Shown: piece by piece, positions 1-9,746 of the stretch | How positions within the stretch are numbered: position 1 is the first letter of the stretch | How the letters are laid out: every line of letters begins with the position of its first letter | Source of the DNA: Chryseobacterium viscerum | Lineage (GTDB): Bacteria > Bacteroidota > Bacteroidia > Flavobacteriales > Weeksellaceae | Length of the DNA stretch: 64,000 nucleotides | NCBI RefSeq assembly: GCF_025949665.1 | Contig: NZ_JAPDFT010000006.1 | Span: 1 to 64,000 of the forward strand | Reading direction: 5' to 3' | Position numbers and translations under genes: made by a program | Notes under the pieces: model-generated | Databases searched by the model: none | Seen by the model: the letters and a program-made list of their open reading frames with translations, nothing else | What the model was told of the DNA's origin: nothing

Positions 1-92
<92 letters not shown>

Positions 93-110
93 TTTTTATT
101 TTATTTTTAA

Positions 111-144
111 AAAATCCTTTATCATCAGATAAAGGATTTTTTTT
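111..144 (+). terminator. rRNA operon terminator
   Basis: A perfect 12-bp stem (111-122 with 129-140, core ATCCTTTAT/ATAAAGGAT) with a 6-nt loop runs into eight T. It sits 19 nt after the 5S end, as expected for an intrinsic terminator of the rRNA operon. Confidence 0.9.
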
Positions 145-949
145 GTTGTATACCTAATCCAGCCAAATAAGCAGCTACAACTCTAAACATAAGTAATGAG
201 CAATAAGTAATAAACAATAGTCATCACTCATCACTATGTCATCGCAGATGTTATTATTTATCCATTCATCATCCATTACTTATTACTGATTATTCATTAC
301 CCATTATTACTTTTCCCTTTTTTATATTACTGCTGACTCCTTCTTTACTGTCATCACTACCGTTTATCACCCCCGGTTTGTCACTCCGCAGGAATCTAAA
401 CAATACATTTTAAAGTTCTATCATCAACTCTATCTAAGATTACAAAATCACTTAAGTATTAAAAACCCCTGTAGTTCTGCAGTATCCCTTTAAATTTTTT
501 TAACCCTAATAAATGTGGCTGGATTCCTACGGAATGACATAGTTGGGATATTAGATCTTACTATGTAAAATTGACTCTTCCTAATCCGGATCTGATAATT
601 CACAATTTAACGCTGATCACTTATTAATGATCATTTATAACATATCCCACTATCACTCCATAGGAGACTAAACAAATCCATTTTATTCAACTCAATTCCC
701 ACAAAGTACTAGATTTAGACTATAGCTCATCTAACTTTAAATTTTACTTAATCATTTAAGGATCAAAAGCTTTAAACTCATATTAATGATTTAATATGTT
801 ATGATTAAAAAAATATTAGAAAGATTCTGTTGCTTTTATTAATGTATTTAGCATAAATAATTAATGATTGTATATTAATTTAATAAGAATTACGTTTATT
901 TGTTGAAATATCTTGTGATATTATTAAGTATATACCAAATCTAATTTTT
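145..949. other. Gene-free region with degenerate repeats
   Basis: About 800 AT-rich bases with no credible reading frame and no tRNA. It holds an imperfect 26-bp inverted repeat (193-218 and 275-300, 21 of 26 matching) built from TAATGA/AATAAGTAAT words. It also holds three degenerate copies of a GTCATTCCGnAGGAATC-type repeat: 380-396, 522-538 (inverted) and about 653-680. The end of the region should hold the promoter of the following susC; TAATTTTT at 943-950 only partly matches a -7 box. Confidence 0.6.
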
Positions 950-3846
950 ATGAAAAAAACCATTTTTAAGGTTGGACTGCTCCAATCCTTATTCTTTTTC
1001 GGTGGATTGTATGCACAAAGCGATTCAACTAAAACGTCAAAGATTGATGAAGTAGTTGTTACAGCTTATGGTGTAAAAAAAGAAAAAAAGCTCTTGGATA
1101 TTCTTTCCAGGATGTAAAAGGCCAGGCCCTTGTTGATGCTAAGGAAAACAACATGACCAATGCATTAGTAGGAAAGGTTGCCGGATTACAAGTCATTAAA
1201 GGAGGTTTTGGACCTGGTTCTTCTTCCAAAATTAATCTGCGAGGGTTTAATTCTTTTACAGGAGATAATCAGCCTCTTATTGTGGTGGATGGAGTTCCGT
1301 TAAGTAATAGCTTAGGATCAAAGGTTAAGCAGAATGGAAAAGACTTTAATAATGATTTCTGGAACCCGGATCTTGATATGGGTAATGGTTTAAGTGATAT
1401 TAATCCTGATGACATCGAAAGTCTTTCTGTTTTAAAAGGTGGTGCTGCTTCTGCTCTTTATGGTTCCAGAGGTGGAAACGGAGTTATTTTGATTACTACA
1501 AAAACTGGTAAAAGAAAAGGAGGATTAGGAATTACATATTCTACAAGCTTAGGGTTTGAAAATATTTTTATGAAACCTGATTTGCAGCACAGTTTCGCAC
1601 AAGGCAGTAATGGTTTACCCAACCCACAGGGAGTTGATAATACAACTTCATGGGGGCCCGCTTTTGAAGGATCAAATATGACGGTTCATGATAACCTAAA
1701 AAACTTTTTTAAGACAGGAACTAATGCTCAGCATACATTGAGCTTTCAGGAGAACTTAGGCGAAGGATCAAGCCTGTACACTTCTGCTAATTATTTAAAC
1801 AGTAATAGCCAGATTCCGAATTCAAAATATGAGAGGTTCAATTTTATGGCAAAAATGAATTCTAATTTTGGAGCTAATAAAAGATGGACGTCTGAGGTGA
1901 AAGCCCAATATATGAGCGTTAAAGGAACAAACAGACCTTCTGCAGGACAAGGCGATGGAAATTACTATCCAAAAATTCTTCTAATGCCTCAAAATATTGA
2001 TGTAAGAGATTATCGTGACGGGCAGATGCAAAATGGAGTGACATCGCGCTGGATAACCTCAAATGGAATTAATCCTTATTGGACAGCCTATAATGCATTG
2101 AATGCCGATAAAAAAGATAGATTCTTATTAAACGGCTATCTCAAATATCAATTTAATAATTGGCTGAGCGCAGATGTAAGGTTAGGTACAGATTTCTATT
2201 CTTTAAATACTGATGCCAGGGTTTGGACGGGCTCTACCCGAAATAATTCCTACTCAACTGGTCAGGAGAAGTTTTATGAAAATAATTACATCGTAAGTCT
2301 TAATGCTAAAAAAGATAATATTGTGGGCAAATGGGGCGGATCACTTTCTGTTTATGGACAGATGATGGAAAGCAGGGATAAAGCACTATATTTTTCTACA
2401 CAAAATCTTATTCTTGCCAACGTTTTCAGCACTTCTAATACGAGTGATCTCGCGTCTATTACAACGACTGAAGTTGATATGTGGAAAAAAATTAATTCAG
2501 TATTTGCTGCTGCTGAAATTAATTATGACGGATATTGGTTTCTGAATGCTACGGCAAGAAATGACTGGTCTTCTACTTTGAATATTGATAACAGATCTTA
2601 CTTCTATTCTTCTGTGAGTACTTCTTTGGTTTTGACAGACATGCTGAAGAAATTAAATGGCACAAGTTCAAATGTCTTAACATTTGCTAAGCTTCGCGCG
2701 GCTTATGCAGTTGTAGGAAACTCTTTACCTCCTCAAAGCCTGTACAATACATATAGCGCTTCCACTGATCCAAACGGACATATTGTACTTACAAGAAATA
2801 AAATACTTTTTAATTCAAATTTGCATGCGGAAAAGCTTAAAACTTTTGAAGTCGGTGCAGATATGAAGTTTTTTGACAGAGTATCTCTGGATGTAAGTTA
2901 TTTTAATAATAATGCCACCGATCAGCTTATAGCTATTCCGATAAATCCACTTTCCGGATATGAAAGAATGATGATTAACTCAGGAGGGCTGCATAACAAA
3001 GGGTTTGAATTCGTATTGAATACGGATATCTTTAAGAAGGAAAGTTTCGCATGGAATGTTAATGCCAATTTTTCAACGTTAAAAAGTAACATCGATAAAA
3101 TTGATGGGATTGTTTCAAAATACCCTTTATCAGGTTTTGACAACGTTGCCTTCTTTGCAGAAGTAGGAAAACCTTACGGAGCAATTTATGGAACAAAATT
3201 CTTAAGAGTAGAAGATACCAGCAGCCCTTATTACGGAAAACTGATTGTGGATCAAAACGGATTACCACAGGCTACTCCTGATCAATATTACCTTGGAGAT
3301 CAAACTCCGAGAGCTTTGTTTGGTTTTACAAACAGCTTTGTATATAAAAATATCGGACTTTCATTTTTAATTGACGGAAGAATCGGAGGAAAATTTTTCT
3401 CTGCTACACAAGCCGCGTTACAAGCTGATGGGCTTGCTGCAGACACTGCACCTGGAGGAAAACGATATAATATGGTATTGGATGCGGTAGTACAGGGAAA
3501 TAGCGGCTATACACCAAATACCAAAGAAATTACTCAACAGGATTATTGGGGAGCTGTAACATCGGGAAATTTAGGAATTACAGAGCAAAATATTTATGAT
3601 GCTACCAATATTCGGTTAAGAAATATTCAGCTGACGTATAATTTTCCTAAAAGTATTTTCCAAAAATTAGCTTTGCAGAGTGCTAAAGTTGCTTTTACCG
3701 CAAATAATGTATGGATGATCTACAGTAAAGCCAAAGGAATTGATCCGGAATCTGTATTCGCAATTAATTCTAATGCTACAGGATTTGAAAACCTTGCTTT
3801 TCCTACTTCAAGATCTTATTTATTTACAATCACTTTAGGCTTTTAA
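950..3846 (+). CDS. SusC-like TonB-dependent receptor, frame broken near the N-terminus
   Basis: Outer-membrane SusC/RagA-type importer, partner of the SusD-like gene 15 nt downstream. Reading from ATG 950 gives a signal peptide (ends LYAQ) and the TonB-box-like IDEVVVTAYG, then KKEKK, after which the frame runs to a stop at 1115-1117. Reading on in the -1 frame from the A-run at 1083-1089 restores KALGYSFQDVKGQAL and an unbroken plug and barrel to 3846 (plug motif LRGFNSF, then VLKGGAASALYGSRGGNGVILITT). The restored product would be about 965 residues. The other SusC here reads VVITALGIAKKKEKIGYSTQEV at the same point, so the gene was once continuous. Cause: one A missing from the second A7 run, a real mutation, a sequencing error, or recoding at A AAA AAG. 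It lacks the N-terminal carboxypeptidase-like domain seen in SusC2. Starting at 1153 would leave no signal peptide. Confidence 0.85.
1083..1090 (+). other. Slippery heptamer at the susC frame break
   Basis: Bases 1083-1090 read AAAAAAAG. In the frame set by ATG 950 the codons are GAA AAA AAG, so the heptamer A AAA AAG lies in the same phase as the dnaX -1 frameshift site. A -1 slip is exactly the move that joins the signal-peptide frame to the receptor frame. A second A7 run lies at 1075-1081. Simple homopolymer error is an equally good explanation. Confidence 0.5.
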
Positions 3847-3861
3847 TTAACAACTGAAACA

Positions 3862-5757
3862 ATGAAAAAATATATCTTATCATTTTTTACGATTGGTTTA
3901 CTATGTACTTCATGTAATGATTTTGAAGACATCAATAATAACCCGTTTGCCGTAGACGCTAGTAAGGCAGAACCTGAATATTTCTTAAATAATTCAATTC
4001 TCGGTGCTCAGCAGGATCCTAATATCGCAGAACGTGTTTTTGTTTTATATTGGAAAACGGCGGCAAGACAGCATTTGTCAACAGGAATTGCGGGTGGAAC
4101 TTATGATGATTCCTGGACTTCCGAATATTGGAAATACGTTTCAGATTGGCTGAATAATGCGAATGCAGCCATTCAATTGGCCAATGAAAAAAAGGCGGCC
4201 GGGCAAGGAAAACCTTATTATGACAACATTATTCAGGTTTCCAGAATTTGGAGAGCTTATTTGATGAGTGAATTTTCAGATAATTTTGGGCCACAACCTA
4301 TTCAGGCTTTTCAGGGAACAAATCCTACTTTCAATTCTGAAAAAGAAGTGTATTATTTTATTTTAGAAGAATTAAAAGATGCAGCCGCAAAAATGAACAC
4401 AACCCAGGGAGCACCATCAAATGCTAATGCTTATGATATGGTGTATGGGTTTAATTGGACTCAATGGGTAAAGTATGCCAACTCTATGAGGATGAGAATT
4501 GCCATGAGAATCGCCGAAGTAGACCCTTCAAAGGCAAAAACGGAATTTGAAGCAGCAGCTAATTCAAATATGTTTATCGCTACAAGTGCAGATAATTTTA
4601 CAGTGGCTGAAAAACCGGGATGGGATGCGCTAACAGGTGTGATGTCCAGAGAATGGAACTCCCAGATCTTATCGGCAACACTTAATAATTTATACATTGG
4701 TCTAGGAGGAGTAAACTCCACCGATCAATTACCGGCAGCTCAACATACAATGGTAAAGGCATCCGACTATATTGGTATAAAATATGACCAACAGTTCACT
4801 ACAATGACCAACGATCCAACTGCAGGATATTGGTTGGATGGCTTACCCAATAAAATTGATCCGAGAGCGTATAAAACGTTCTATATTCCGGGGGATCTTA
4901 CAAGCCCGGTTTATTCATTGTATCCCACTTATACCAATCAGGCAACTACCAATCATGGAGATCTTACATTTGAAGATAATTCTAAAATAACAATAAATAC
5001 AGTCAATACCTGGAATGCCTATACCATTGGAAATTGGGGGGGAAAAGGACAGAGAAACGGCTTGAGAAATGTAGTAGGATGTGTACCGGCTTTGGGTAAG
5101 CAGTATAGAGAAAGTAAGAATTCAAGAATATTTTTTGCAAGCTGGGAAACCTATTTCCTTATAGCGGAAGCTGCATTGAAAGGCTGGACGGTTCCAATGA
5201 GTGATGAAGCTGCTTATAATAAGGGAATTCAGGATAGCTTTGCTTATAATGGAGTTTCACAATTCTATGGTCAATATATTGCTTCAACAGATTATAATCG
5301 TGATGGTACTTCTGTTTCTTACAGTCATATTACAGAACCGGGAGTAAGTCATACAATGAAATATAAAGATCCTGTAAGCGGGAACTTAGTTTCTGTAGAG
5401 ATTAAATATCCTGTAAATACCATTTATAAGAACGGATCGGTAAAAAATGATAAATTAACAAAAATTATTACCCAGAAATACATTGCCAATATGCCTTGGT
5501 TACCATTGGAATCCTGGAGTGATCAGAGAAGACTTGGGCTGCCGTTTTTTGAAAACCCTGCCATCGAAGCTCCATTGCCAAACCTTCCTAATCTGAGCTC
5601 AGGGAATTATATGACGAATTCTATTCAGAATTTCCCTCAGAGGTTAAGATATCCAAGTACTTTCAGAAATACTGATCAGCCTGGATATGATAAAGCTGTA
5701 CAATTACTTGGGGGTGCAGATGCTGTACTGACTCCTCTTTGGTGGGCCAAACATTAA
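3862..5757 (+). CDS. SusD/RagB-like nutrient-binding lipoprotein
   Basis: Surface lipoprotein that would cap the upstream SusC barrel and bind its substrate. It starts MKKYILSFFTIGLLCTSCND, a lipoprotein signal with Cys18. The NNNPFAVDAS stretch after it, the helical repeats (for example YFILEELKDAAAKM) and the C-terminal ITQKYIANMPWLPLESWSDQRR region fit the SusD-like_2 branch better than classic SusD. At 631 residues it is longer than most (about 500); an insertion around residues 280-400 could account for this. The substrate is not readable from sequence. Confidence 0.85.
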   Translation: MKKYILSFFTIGLLCTSCNDFEDINNNPFAVDASKAEPEYFLNNSILGAQQDPNIAERVFVLYWKTAARQHLSTGIAGGTYDDSWTSEYWKYVSDWLNNANAAIQLANEKKAAGQGKPYYDNIIQVSRIWRAYLMSEFSDNFGPQPIQAFQGTNPTFNSEKEVYYFILEELKDAAAKMNTTQGAPSNANAYDMVYGFNWTQWVKYANSMRMRIAMRIAEVDPSKAKTEFEAAANSNMFIATSADNFTVAEKPGWDALTGVMSREWNSQILSATLNNLYIGLGGVNSTDQLPAAQHTMVKASDYIGIKYDQQFTTMTNDPTAGYWLDGLPNKIDPRAYKTFYIPGDLTSPVYSLYPTYTNQATTNHGDLTFEDNSKITINTVNTWNAYTIGNWGGKGQRNGLRNVVGCVPALGKQYRESKNSRIFFASWETYFLIAEAALKGWTVPMSDEAAYNKGIQDSFAYNGVSQFYGQYIASTDYNRDGTSVSYSHITEPGVSHTMKYKDPVSGNLVSVEIKYPVNTIYKNGSVKNDKLTKIITQKYIANMPWLPLESWSDQRRLGLPFFENPAIEAPLPNLPNLSSGNYMTNSIQNFPQRLRYPSTFRNTDQPGYDKAVQLLGGADAVLTPLWWAKH

Positions 5758-5780
5758 TTAATTTTAAATAATAAAAAAAT

Positions 5781-5815
5781 AATCCTTTTCTGATTTTGAA
5801 AAGGATTGTTTTTTT
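5781..5815. terminator. Bidirectional terminator between susD1 and the minus-strand operon
   Basis: A 10-bp stem AATCCTTTTC/GAAAAGGATT (5781-5790 and 5798-5807) is followed by GTTTTTTT on the plus strand. A-rich sequence before it gives a T-run on the minus strand. It can end both the susCD transcript and the convergent operon finishing at 5899. Confidence 0.8.
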
Positions 5816-5898
5816 GGATACAAATTCACTGAATATCTCTTTAGGTGAATTGTTGAATTAATTATGAGGTAGGTAACTGGATTGGCTTTGGTGTACTT

Positions 5899-6468
5899 TT
5901 AATTTGCTCCAATTGTGAAAACTACCTGTGTAGCATATGTAGTTGCAGGAATGGCTACAGAAACTCCGCTTATCTGCAATTGTGCATTGATACCTGTGTA
6001 CGTTACACTGTTACCCAATCCCAAAACTCCGGTAAAATTGATTGTAAAGAATGCTGTAGCCACAGCTTGTGGTATTTCTGTATAAGTTGTCCCTCCGTTT
6101 ATTGTTGCTGTACAAAGAACACAGAGTCCACTGATACTAGTACTTCCACCACTTCTTTTGGCATAAAGATGCAGATTGCTATTCCAGGTGGTAGGAGTAT
6201 GATGTACACTCACTCTGGCAGCCCCACTGGTAAGAAGGTTTAAAAATGATCCAGGTAAATTTCCGGAAAGCGTTATCAAATTGGTAGCACTTTCATAAGT
6301 TCCGGCATAGTCTGTTCCGGCTTCTGTAACAGCAGGTACACTTACTGTCCAATTACTGCCACCAACATTTATAGTTTGTGCCCCAAGACAGCAGCCCAAT
6401 ATTAGAAGGAAACTGCTTACATATTTTTTTAAACGGATTTCTCTGAAAAAACAACTATTGATTTTCAT
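5899..6468 (-). CDS. Secreted beta-rich protein, possible minor or tip subunit
   Basis: Last gene of the five-gene minus operon, 9 nt after the preceding subunit gene. The 189-residue product has an export signal (hydrophobic SFLLILGCCLGAQ near residues 19-31) and a low-charge, Ser/Thr/Gly-rich body that should be all beta. It ends in alternating hydrophobics (TQVVFTIGAN), like the VxYTI ends of the two pilin-like subunits in the operon, but is otherwise diverged. A Cys pair in the motif CVLC near residue 115 could form a disulfide or bind metal. A start at a later Met is not available; the extra charged residues before the signal make the start uncertain. Terminal or adhesive subunit is inferred from position only. 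Confidence 0.6.
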   Translation of the reverse strand: MKINSCFFREIRLKKYVSSFLLILGCCLGAQTINVGGSNWTVSVPAVTEAGTDYAGTYESATNLITLSGNLPGSFLNLLTSGAARVSVHHTPTTWNSNLHLYAKRSGGSTSISGLCVLCTATINGGTTYTEIPQAVATAFFTINFTGVLGLGNSVTYTGINAQLQISGVSVAIPATTYATQVVFTIGAN

Positions 6469-6477
6469 TTTTCAATT

Positions 6478-7002
6478 TTATTCTGTGATGGTGTAGGTAA
6501 CTACAATAGCAGTATTAGCCTGTGCAATTAAATTAGCATAAGTGTTGGTTGTTAATGACATTGTGAGTACATGGCCGTTACTGGAACCATTTCCCGTATA
6601 TGCACCTCCAATTCCACTGATGATCGTAGTGGCAGTTGTGGACAATGTAACGATCCCAACAGAAGTTCCCAATGTTCCTCCTCCTGCTCCGGTAGCTGCC
6701 GCTGCCTGTAATCTTATATTTACTCCATCGATGACTTTATTCACAGATGCTGTAATTCTTCTGGTAACTCCACTGGGAGCAATAGCGGAAGTATAGTTAA
6801 TTCGTTTTGATGTATTTGGGGTAGGGCTTCCAATGGCATTTCCTGCTTCAGTAGGAGCCGTAAAGTTGAGTGCAAAACTTCCTGTAGGCTCTATATCCAT
6901 TAAAGTAACAATAGGTAAGGTCATGGTAACAGTAGTCTGGGAATAGAATACCCCCGACAAGATAAAAGACACCAATAACAATAGAGAACGGATCAAAATC
7001 AT
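6478..7002 (-). CDS. Pilin-like secreted subunit (paralogue of the first gene of the operon)
   Basis: 174 residues with a signal peptide ending near VFYSQ. The mature N-terminus alternates hydrophobics (TVTMTLPIVTLMDIEP), as a donor strand would. It is clearly paralogous to the 192-aa protein at 10645-11223: both have a DIEP motif, FTAPTEAGN, LGTS near the middle, IISGIG.AYTGNG, NGH and a final VTYTI strand. It overlaps the barrel gene by 4 nt (start codon inside the end of that gene), so translation is probably coupled. Fimbrial subunit is inferred; no database family was assigned. Confidence 0.65.
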   Translation of the reverse strand: MILIRSLLLLVSFILSGVFYSQTTVTMTLPIVTLMDIEPTGSFALNFTAPTEAGNAIGSPTPNTSKRINYTSAIAPSGVTRRITASVNKVIDGVNIRLQAAAATGAGGGTLGTSVGIVTLSTTATTIISGIGGAYTGNGSSNGHVLTMSLTTNTYANLIAQANTAIVVTYTITE

Positions 7003-9746
7003 TTTTTCTTTTTTATTTCATTATAGCCTACCTTTAGAGATTCCTGCTGATATTTTATTTCTATTTGCTGCTTGACAATATGAATGTTTAATTTTTTTGT
7101 TTCTGAAGGATTAAGAGTAAACTGGAATTTATCATTCGAGACTTTATAACGCTTATCAAGACCATTGCGATAGACTTTAACGGTCCAGTCTCCAGGTCTG
7201 AGATAAGTAAAATCAAAATCTTCACCTATAAAACAGATTTTACGATAGGTTTGGTCCTTGCCTGTAGCTTCTATAATAATACTTTCTTTTTTCTTTTTTT
7301 TAGCAAGCAGTTCAGTAAATCCCGTCTGATCTTTATCTTCTGTTTCTGCAAACTGAATATGACCCTGAACATTAGCTGCAATCGTTAATCCGAAATTAAA
7401 GATATTTTCCTTATTACTCAGAGAAAGTGCTGCCGGAAAAGCCAATGTGGGAATATCATTGATCTCTGTTGTTGATCGGTCGATTTCCAGAAAATAATTT
7501 CCAGGAATCACATTTTTGAATACATAATTTCCATTCTGATCGGTAACTGACAGATAGCTTCCCAGCATTAACCTTACGCCTTCCGTCTTTTTTATCCCAA
7601 GATTACTGATATTTCCGGATAACGAAATATATTCAGCTGTTTTCTGTACCGGAACATTGGGACGCCATGTATAGCGCATGGAGAATATAAAATCTTTATC
7701 CCCGATTTCTCCTCTCTGTAATGAATATCTGCCGGAAAGATCAATTTCATTTCCTGGAAATAGCTGCTGGTGGAAGAGAAGCTCAAACAAATTTCGGTCT
7801 TTAAAATATTCTTCCGGTATATAATTGTTCTGATAAAAAATGCTTAAACTAGTCTTATCAGAAAAACGGCTGTAAATTCTTGCTCCATAATAGAGTTGTT
7901 TCTGATTCTGCAGCTGGTATCTTGAGCTGATGGCGTAGCTTCCGAATACATTAAAATAGGTTCTGAATTTTTGAAATGAAAGGTTGGCAGAATAAAAACT
8001 TGAATTACCGCTAAATCCCGTCAGATAATTGTCTGTTTTGCCAAACTGCCCTGCAATATTCACCTGAAACATTCCGAGCTGCTGATCAATGCTTACCTTG
8101 AAAAAGCGTTCATAATAATCAAACTGTCTGGGTTCCAGACGGTCCTGATACTTTTGATAACCGCTGTTAAGGATAACAGATCCATTTGAACGGTATTTAT
8201 ATTGTAACCCATATTGCAGATACTGTCTGTAGGGAGCCGCTAAAAACAGAGTATCTCTCTGGAAATTTTTAACATCCTGTGTATAATTGACAAAAGCACT
8301 GATTTTTCTGGAAATTTTGTAATTAACGTTCCCATTAAAGGTATTTGTATTTGTAAAATATCCTGCAAATTCCGGACTTGCTTTTACATACATCAAACTT
8401 CCGTTAAGCTTTTCAAAAATAGCATCAGCCTGCAGCATATAAGCTGTTCCATCCGTTTTTTTTGTGTTGCTGTAGGCCAGTTCTCCGGAAATATTAATGT
8501 TTCTTGAGATTTTGAATTTTCCTTTAGCATAAGGAAGATGTGCATCAGAATCCAGTCTTACATCCCCATATCGGATTTCATCCTTTCTTGGAGTCTTGTA
8601 AAGGTACCCGACTGAAAGTTCTGATTCTTTCCGGATTTTGAAGCTGGAATAAATATTAAATTCATCCTTAATATCCCGGAAAAACCTGGGATGATTATAG
8701 AAACCGCCCAGACTCACTTTATTAAAATCATACCGGATTTCTGCCCCTCGTCCATATCTTGCAAATTCCGTTAAATAAGATGAAGAATACGTTTTATCAC
8801 CCAGATGAATAAAGAAGTTATCCCGTTTATAATTCACAAAATATTCTTCATATTGGGTGAAAGTATTGAGTTCTACAGGATTGTGGGTAACCGCCCGAAA
8901 TTCAATCTGATTTTTGTTGTCTTTGTCCAGAGTTCCTTTACCATAAATTTCTCCCTGAAAGCCATCATTGTAAACTCCCATATTCTGCATTCCGATGAAA
9001 GATAATGAAAGGGCAACAGGAAGCCTGTGGTAGATATCGTTTTCAGACGGTTTTACAGATATAATCTGAGTACTTACATAAAGACTTTGAACTTCCTTAG
9101 GATTATCTCCTGAGTACACCGAAAGATTAAGGTTCTGAAATTCATTTTGACTGAGTTCAGGGTTGGTTATTTTGTGTATCGTAATGACTTTTGACTCATT
9201 GGGCTCTAGTACTAATGAGGACTCATTGTCAAGAATAGCATTTTTACTTTCAAGATGAATATCCTCTGTTACATTACCATTATTTTTTAAAAGAAAAGAA
9301 GCCCGGATTGTTTCTCCTGCTCTTACAAACTCAGGTGAATTCAGAGCGGTAAGGGAAATATTCCGGTTTCCTGAAACTGTTATTTTCGATGTTTTTGTAA
9401 AGGATATTCCGTTGCTGCGGTCAGTAATATTCAAGGTTACAGAATAATTGCCCTGGCTTGTTTCTGTTGCAATACGCAAAGGTACCAGATAAGCCGATAT
9501 TTCATGGGCTGCAATCTGAAATTCTCCTTTTGTTAAGATGGGCGTAATAGACGGGCTTGAAGTAGAAACTGAAATGTCATAAGTCCTGTTTTCACCTGAA
9601 TTATTTTCTAATGTGAAAGGAATAGAAGTTGACATTCCCGGTAATATACTATCTTTTTTACTGGACAATCTGTTGGATTGCTGTTGAGAAAAAATAAATA
9701 TCGGGAATAATAAGATGATAATAAATAAAGTCCAAGTTCTAATCAT
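6999..9746 (-). CDS. Usher-like outer-membrane protein with Ig-like N-terminus
   Basis: 915 residues. Order: signal peptide (1-20); two Ig-like domains of the NEW3/CARDB kind (about 30-230, with LENNSGENRTYDISV and LLKNNGNVTEDIHL); a long beta-barrel (about 240-705) rich in aromatic amphipathic strands; then an Ig/prealbumin-like domain (about 709-790) with TDQNGNYVFKNVIPGNYFLEI, followed by IDRSTTEINDIPT; and a second beta domain to the C-terminus. The GD pair (316-317) and GRGAEI (332-337) near the barrel start, and a C-terminal domain with a D-x-x-G turn and Pro-Gly, recall fimbrial ushers. It overlaps the chaperone-like gene by 8 nt and the next subunit gene by 4 nt. Alternatives: a generic export barrel or an adhesin. 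Overall resemblance to ushers is structural, not close in sequence. Confidence 0.6.
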   Translation of the reverse strand: MIRTWTLFIIILLFPIFIFSQQQSNRLSSKKDSILPGMSTSIPFTLENNSGENRTYDISVSTSSPSITPILTKGEFQIAAHEISAYLVPLRIATETSQGNYSVTLNITDRSNGISFTKTSKITVSGNRNISLTALNSPEFVRAGETIRASFLLKNNGNVTEDIHLESKNAILDNESSLVLEPNESKVITIHKITNPELSQNEFQNLNLSVYSGDNPKEVQSLYVSTQIISVKPSENDIYHRLPVALSLSFIGMQNMGVYNDGFQGEIYGKGTLDKDNKNQIEFRAVTHNPVELNTFTQYEEYFVNYKRDNFFIHLGDKTYSSSYLTEFARYGRGAEIRYDFNKVSLGGFYNHPRFFRDIKDEFNIYSSFKIRKESELSVGYLYKTPRKDEIRYGDVRLDSDAHLPYAKGKFKISRNINISGELAYSNTKKTDGTAYMLQADAIFEKLNGSLMYVKASPEFAGYFTNTNTFNGNVNYKISRKISAFVNYTQDVKNFQRDTLFLAAPYRQYLQYGLQYKYRSNGSVILNSGYQKYQDRLEPRQFDYYERFFKVSIDQQLGMFQVNIAGQFGKTDNYLTGFSGNSSFYSANLSFQKFRTYFNVFGSYAISSRYQLQNQKQLYYGARIYSRFSDKTSLSIFYQNNYIPEEYFKDRNLFELLFHQQLFPGNEIDLSGRYSLQRGEIGDKDFIFSMRYTWRPNVPVQKTAEYISLSGNISNLGIKKTEGVRLMLGSYLSVTDQNGNYVFKNVIPGNYFLEIDRSTTEINDIPTLAFPAALSLSNKENIFNFGLTIAANVQGHIQFAETEDKDQTGFTELLAKKKKKESIIIEATGKDQTYRKICFIGEDFDFTYLRPGDWTVKVYRNGLDKRYKVSNDKFQFTLNPSETKKLNIHIVKQQIEIKYQQESLKVGYNEIKKKK

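Noticed and set aside
180..310. CRISPR-like array of TAATGA/AATAAGTAA words
   Set aside because: Copies are irregular in length and spacing, with no unique spacers and no cas genes nearby.
1153..3846. susC1 starting at ATG 1153
   Set aside because: It leaves the protein without signal peptide, TonB box and the first plug strand, which are all encoded just upstream in a frame that differs by -1.
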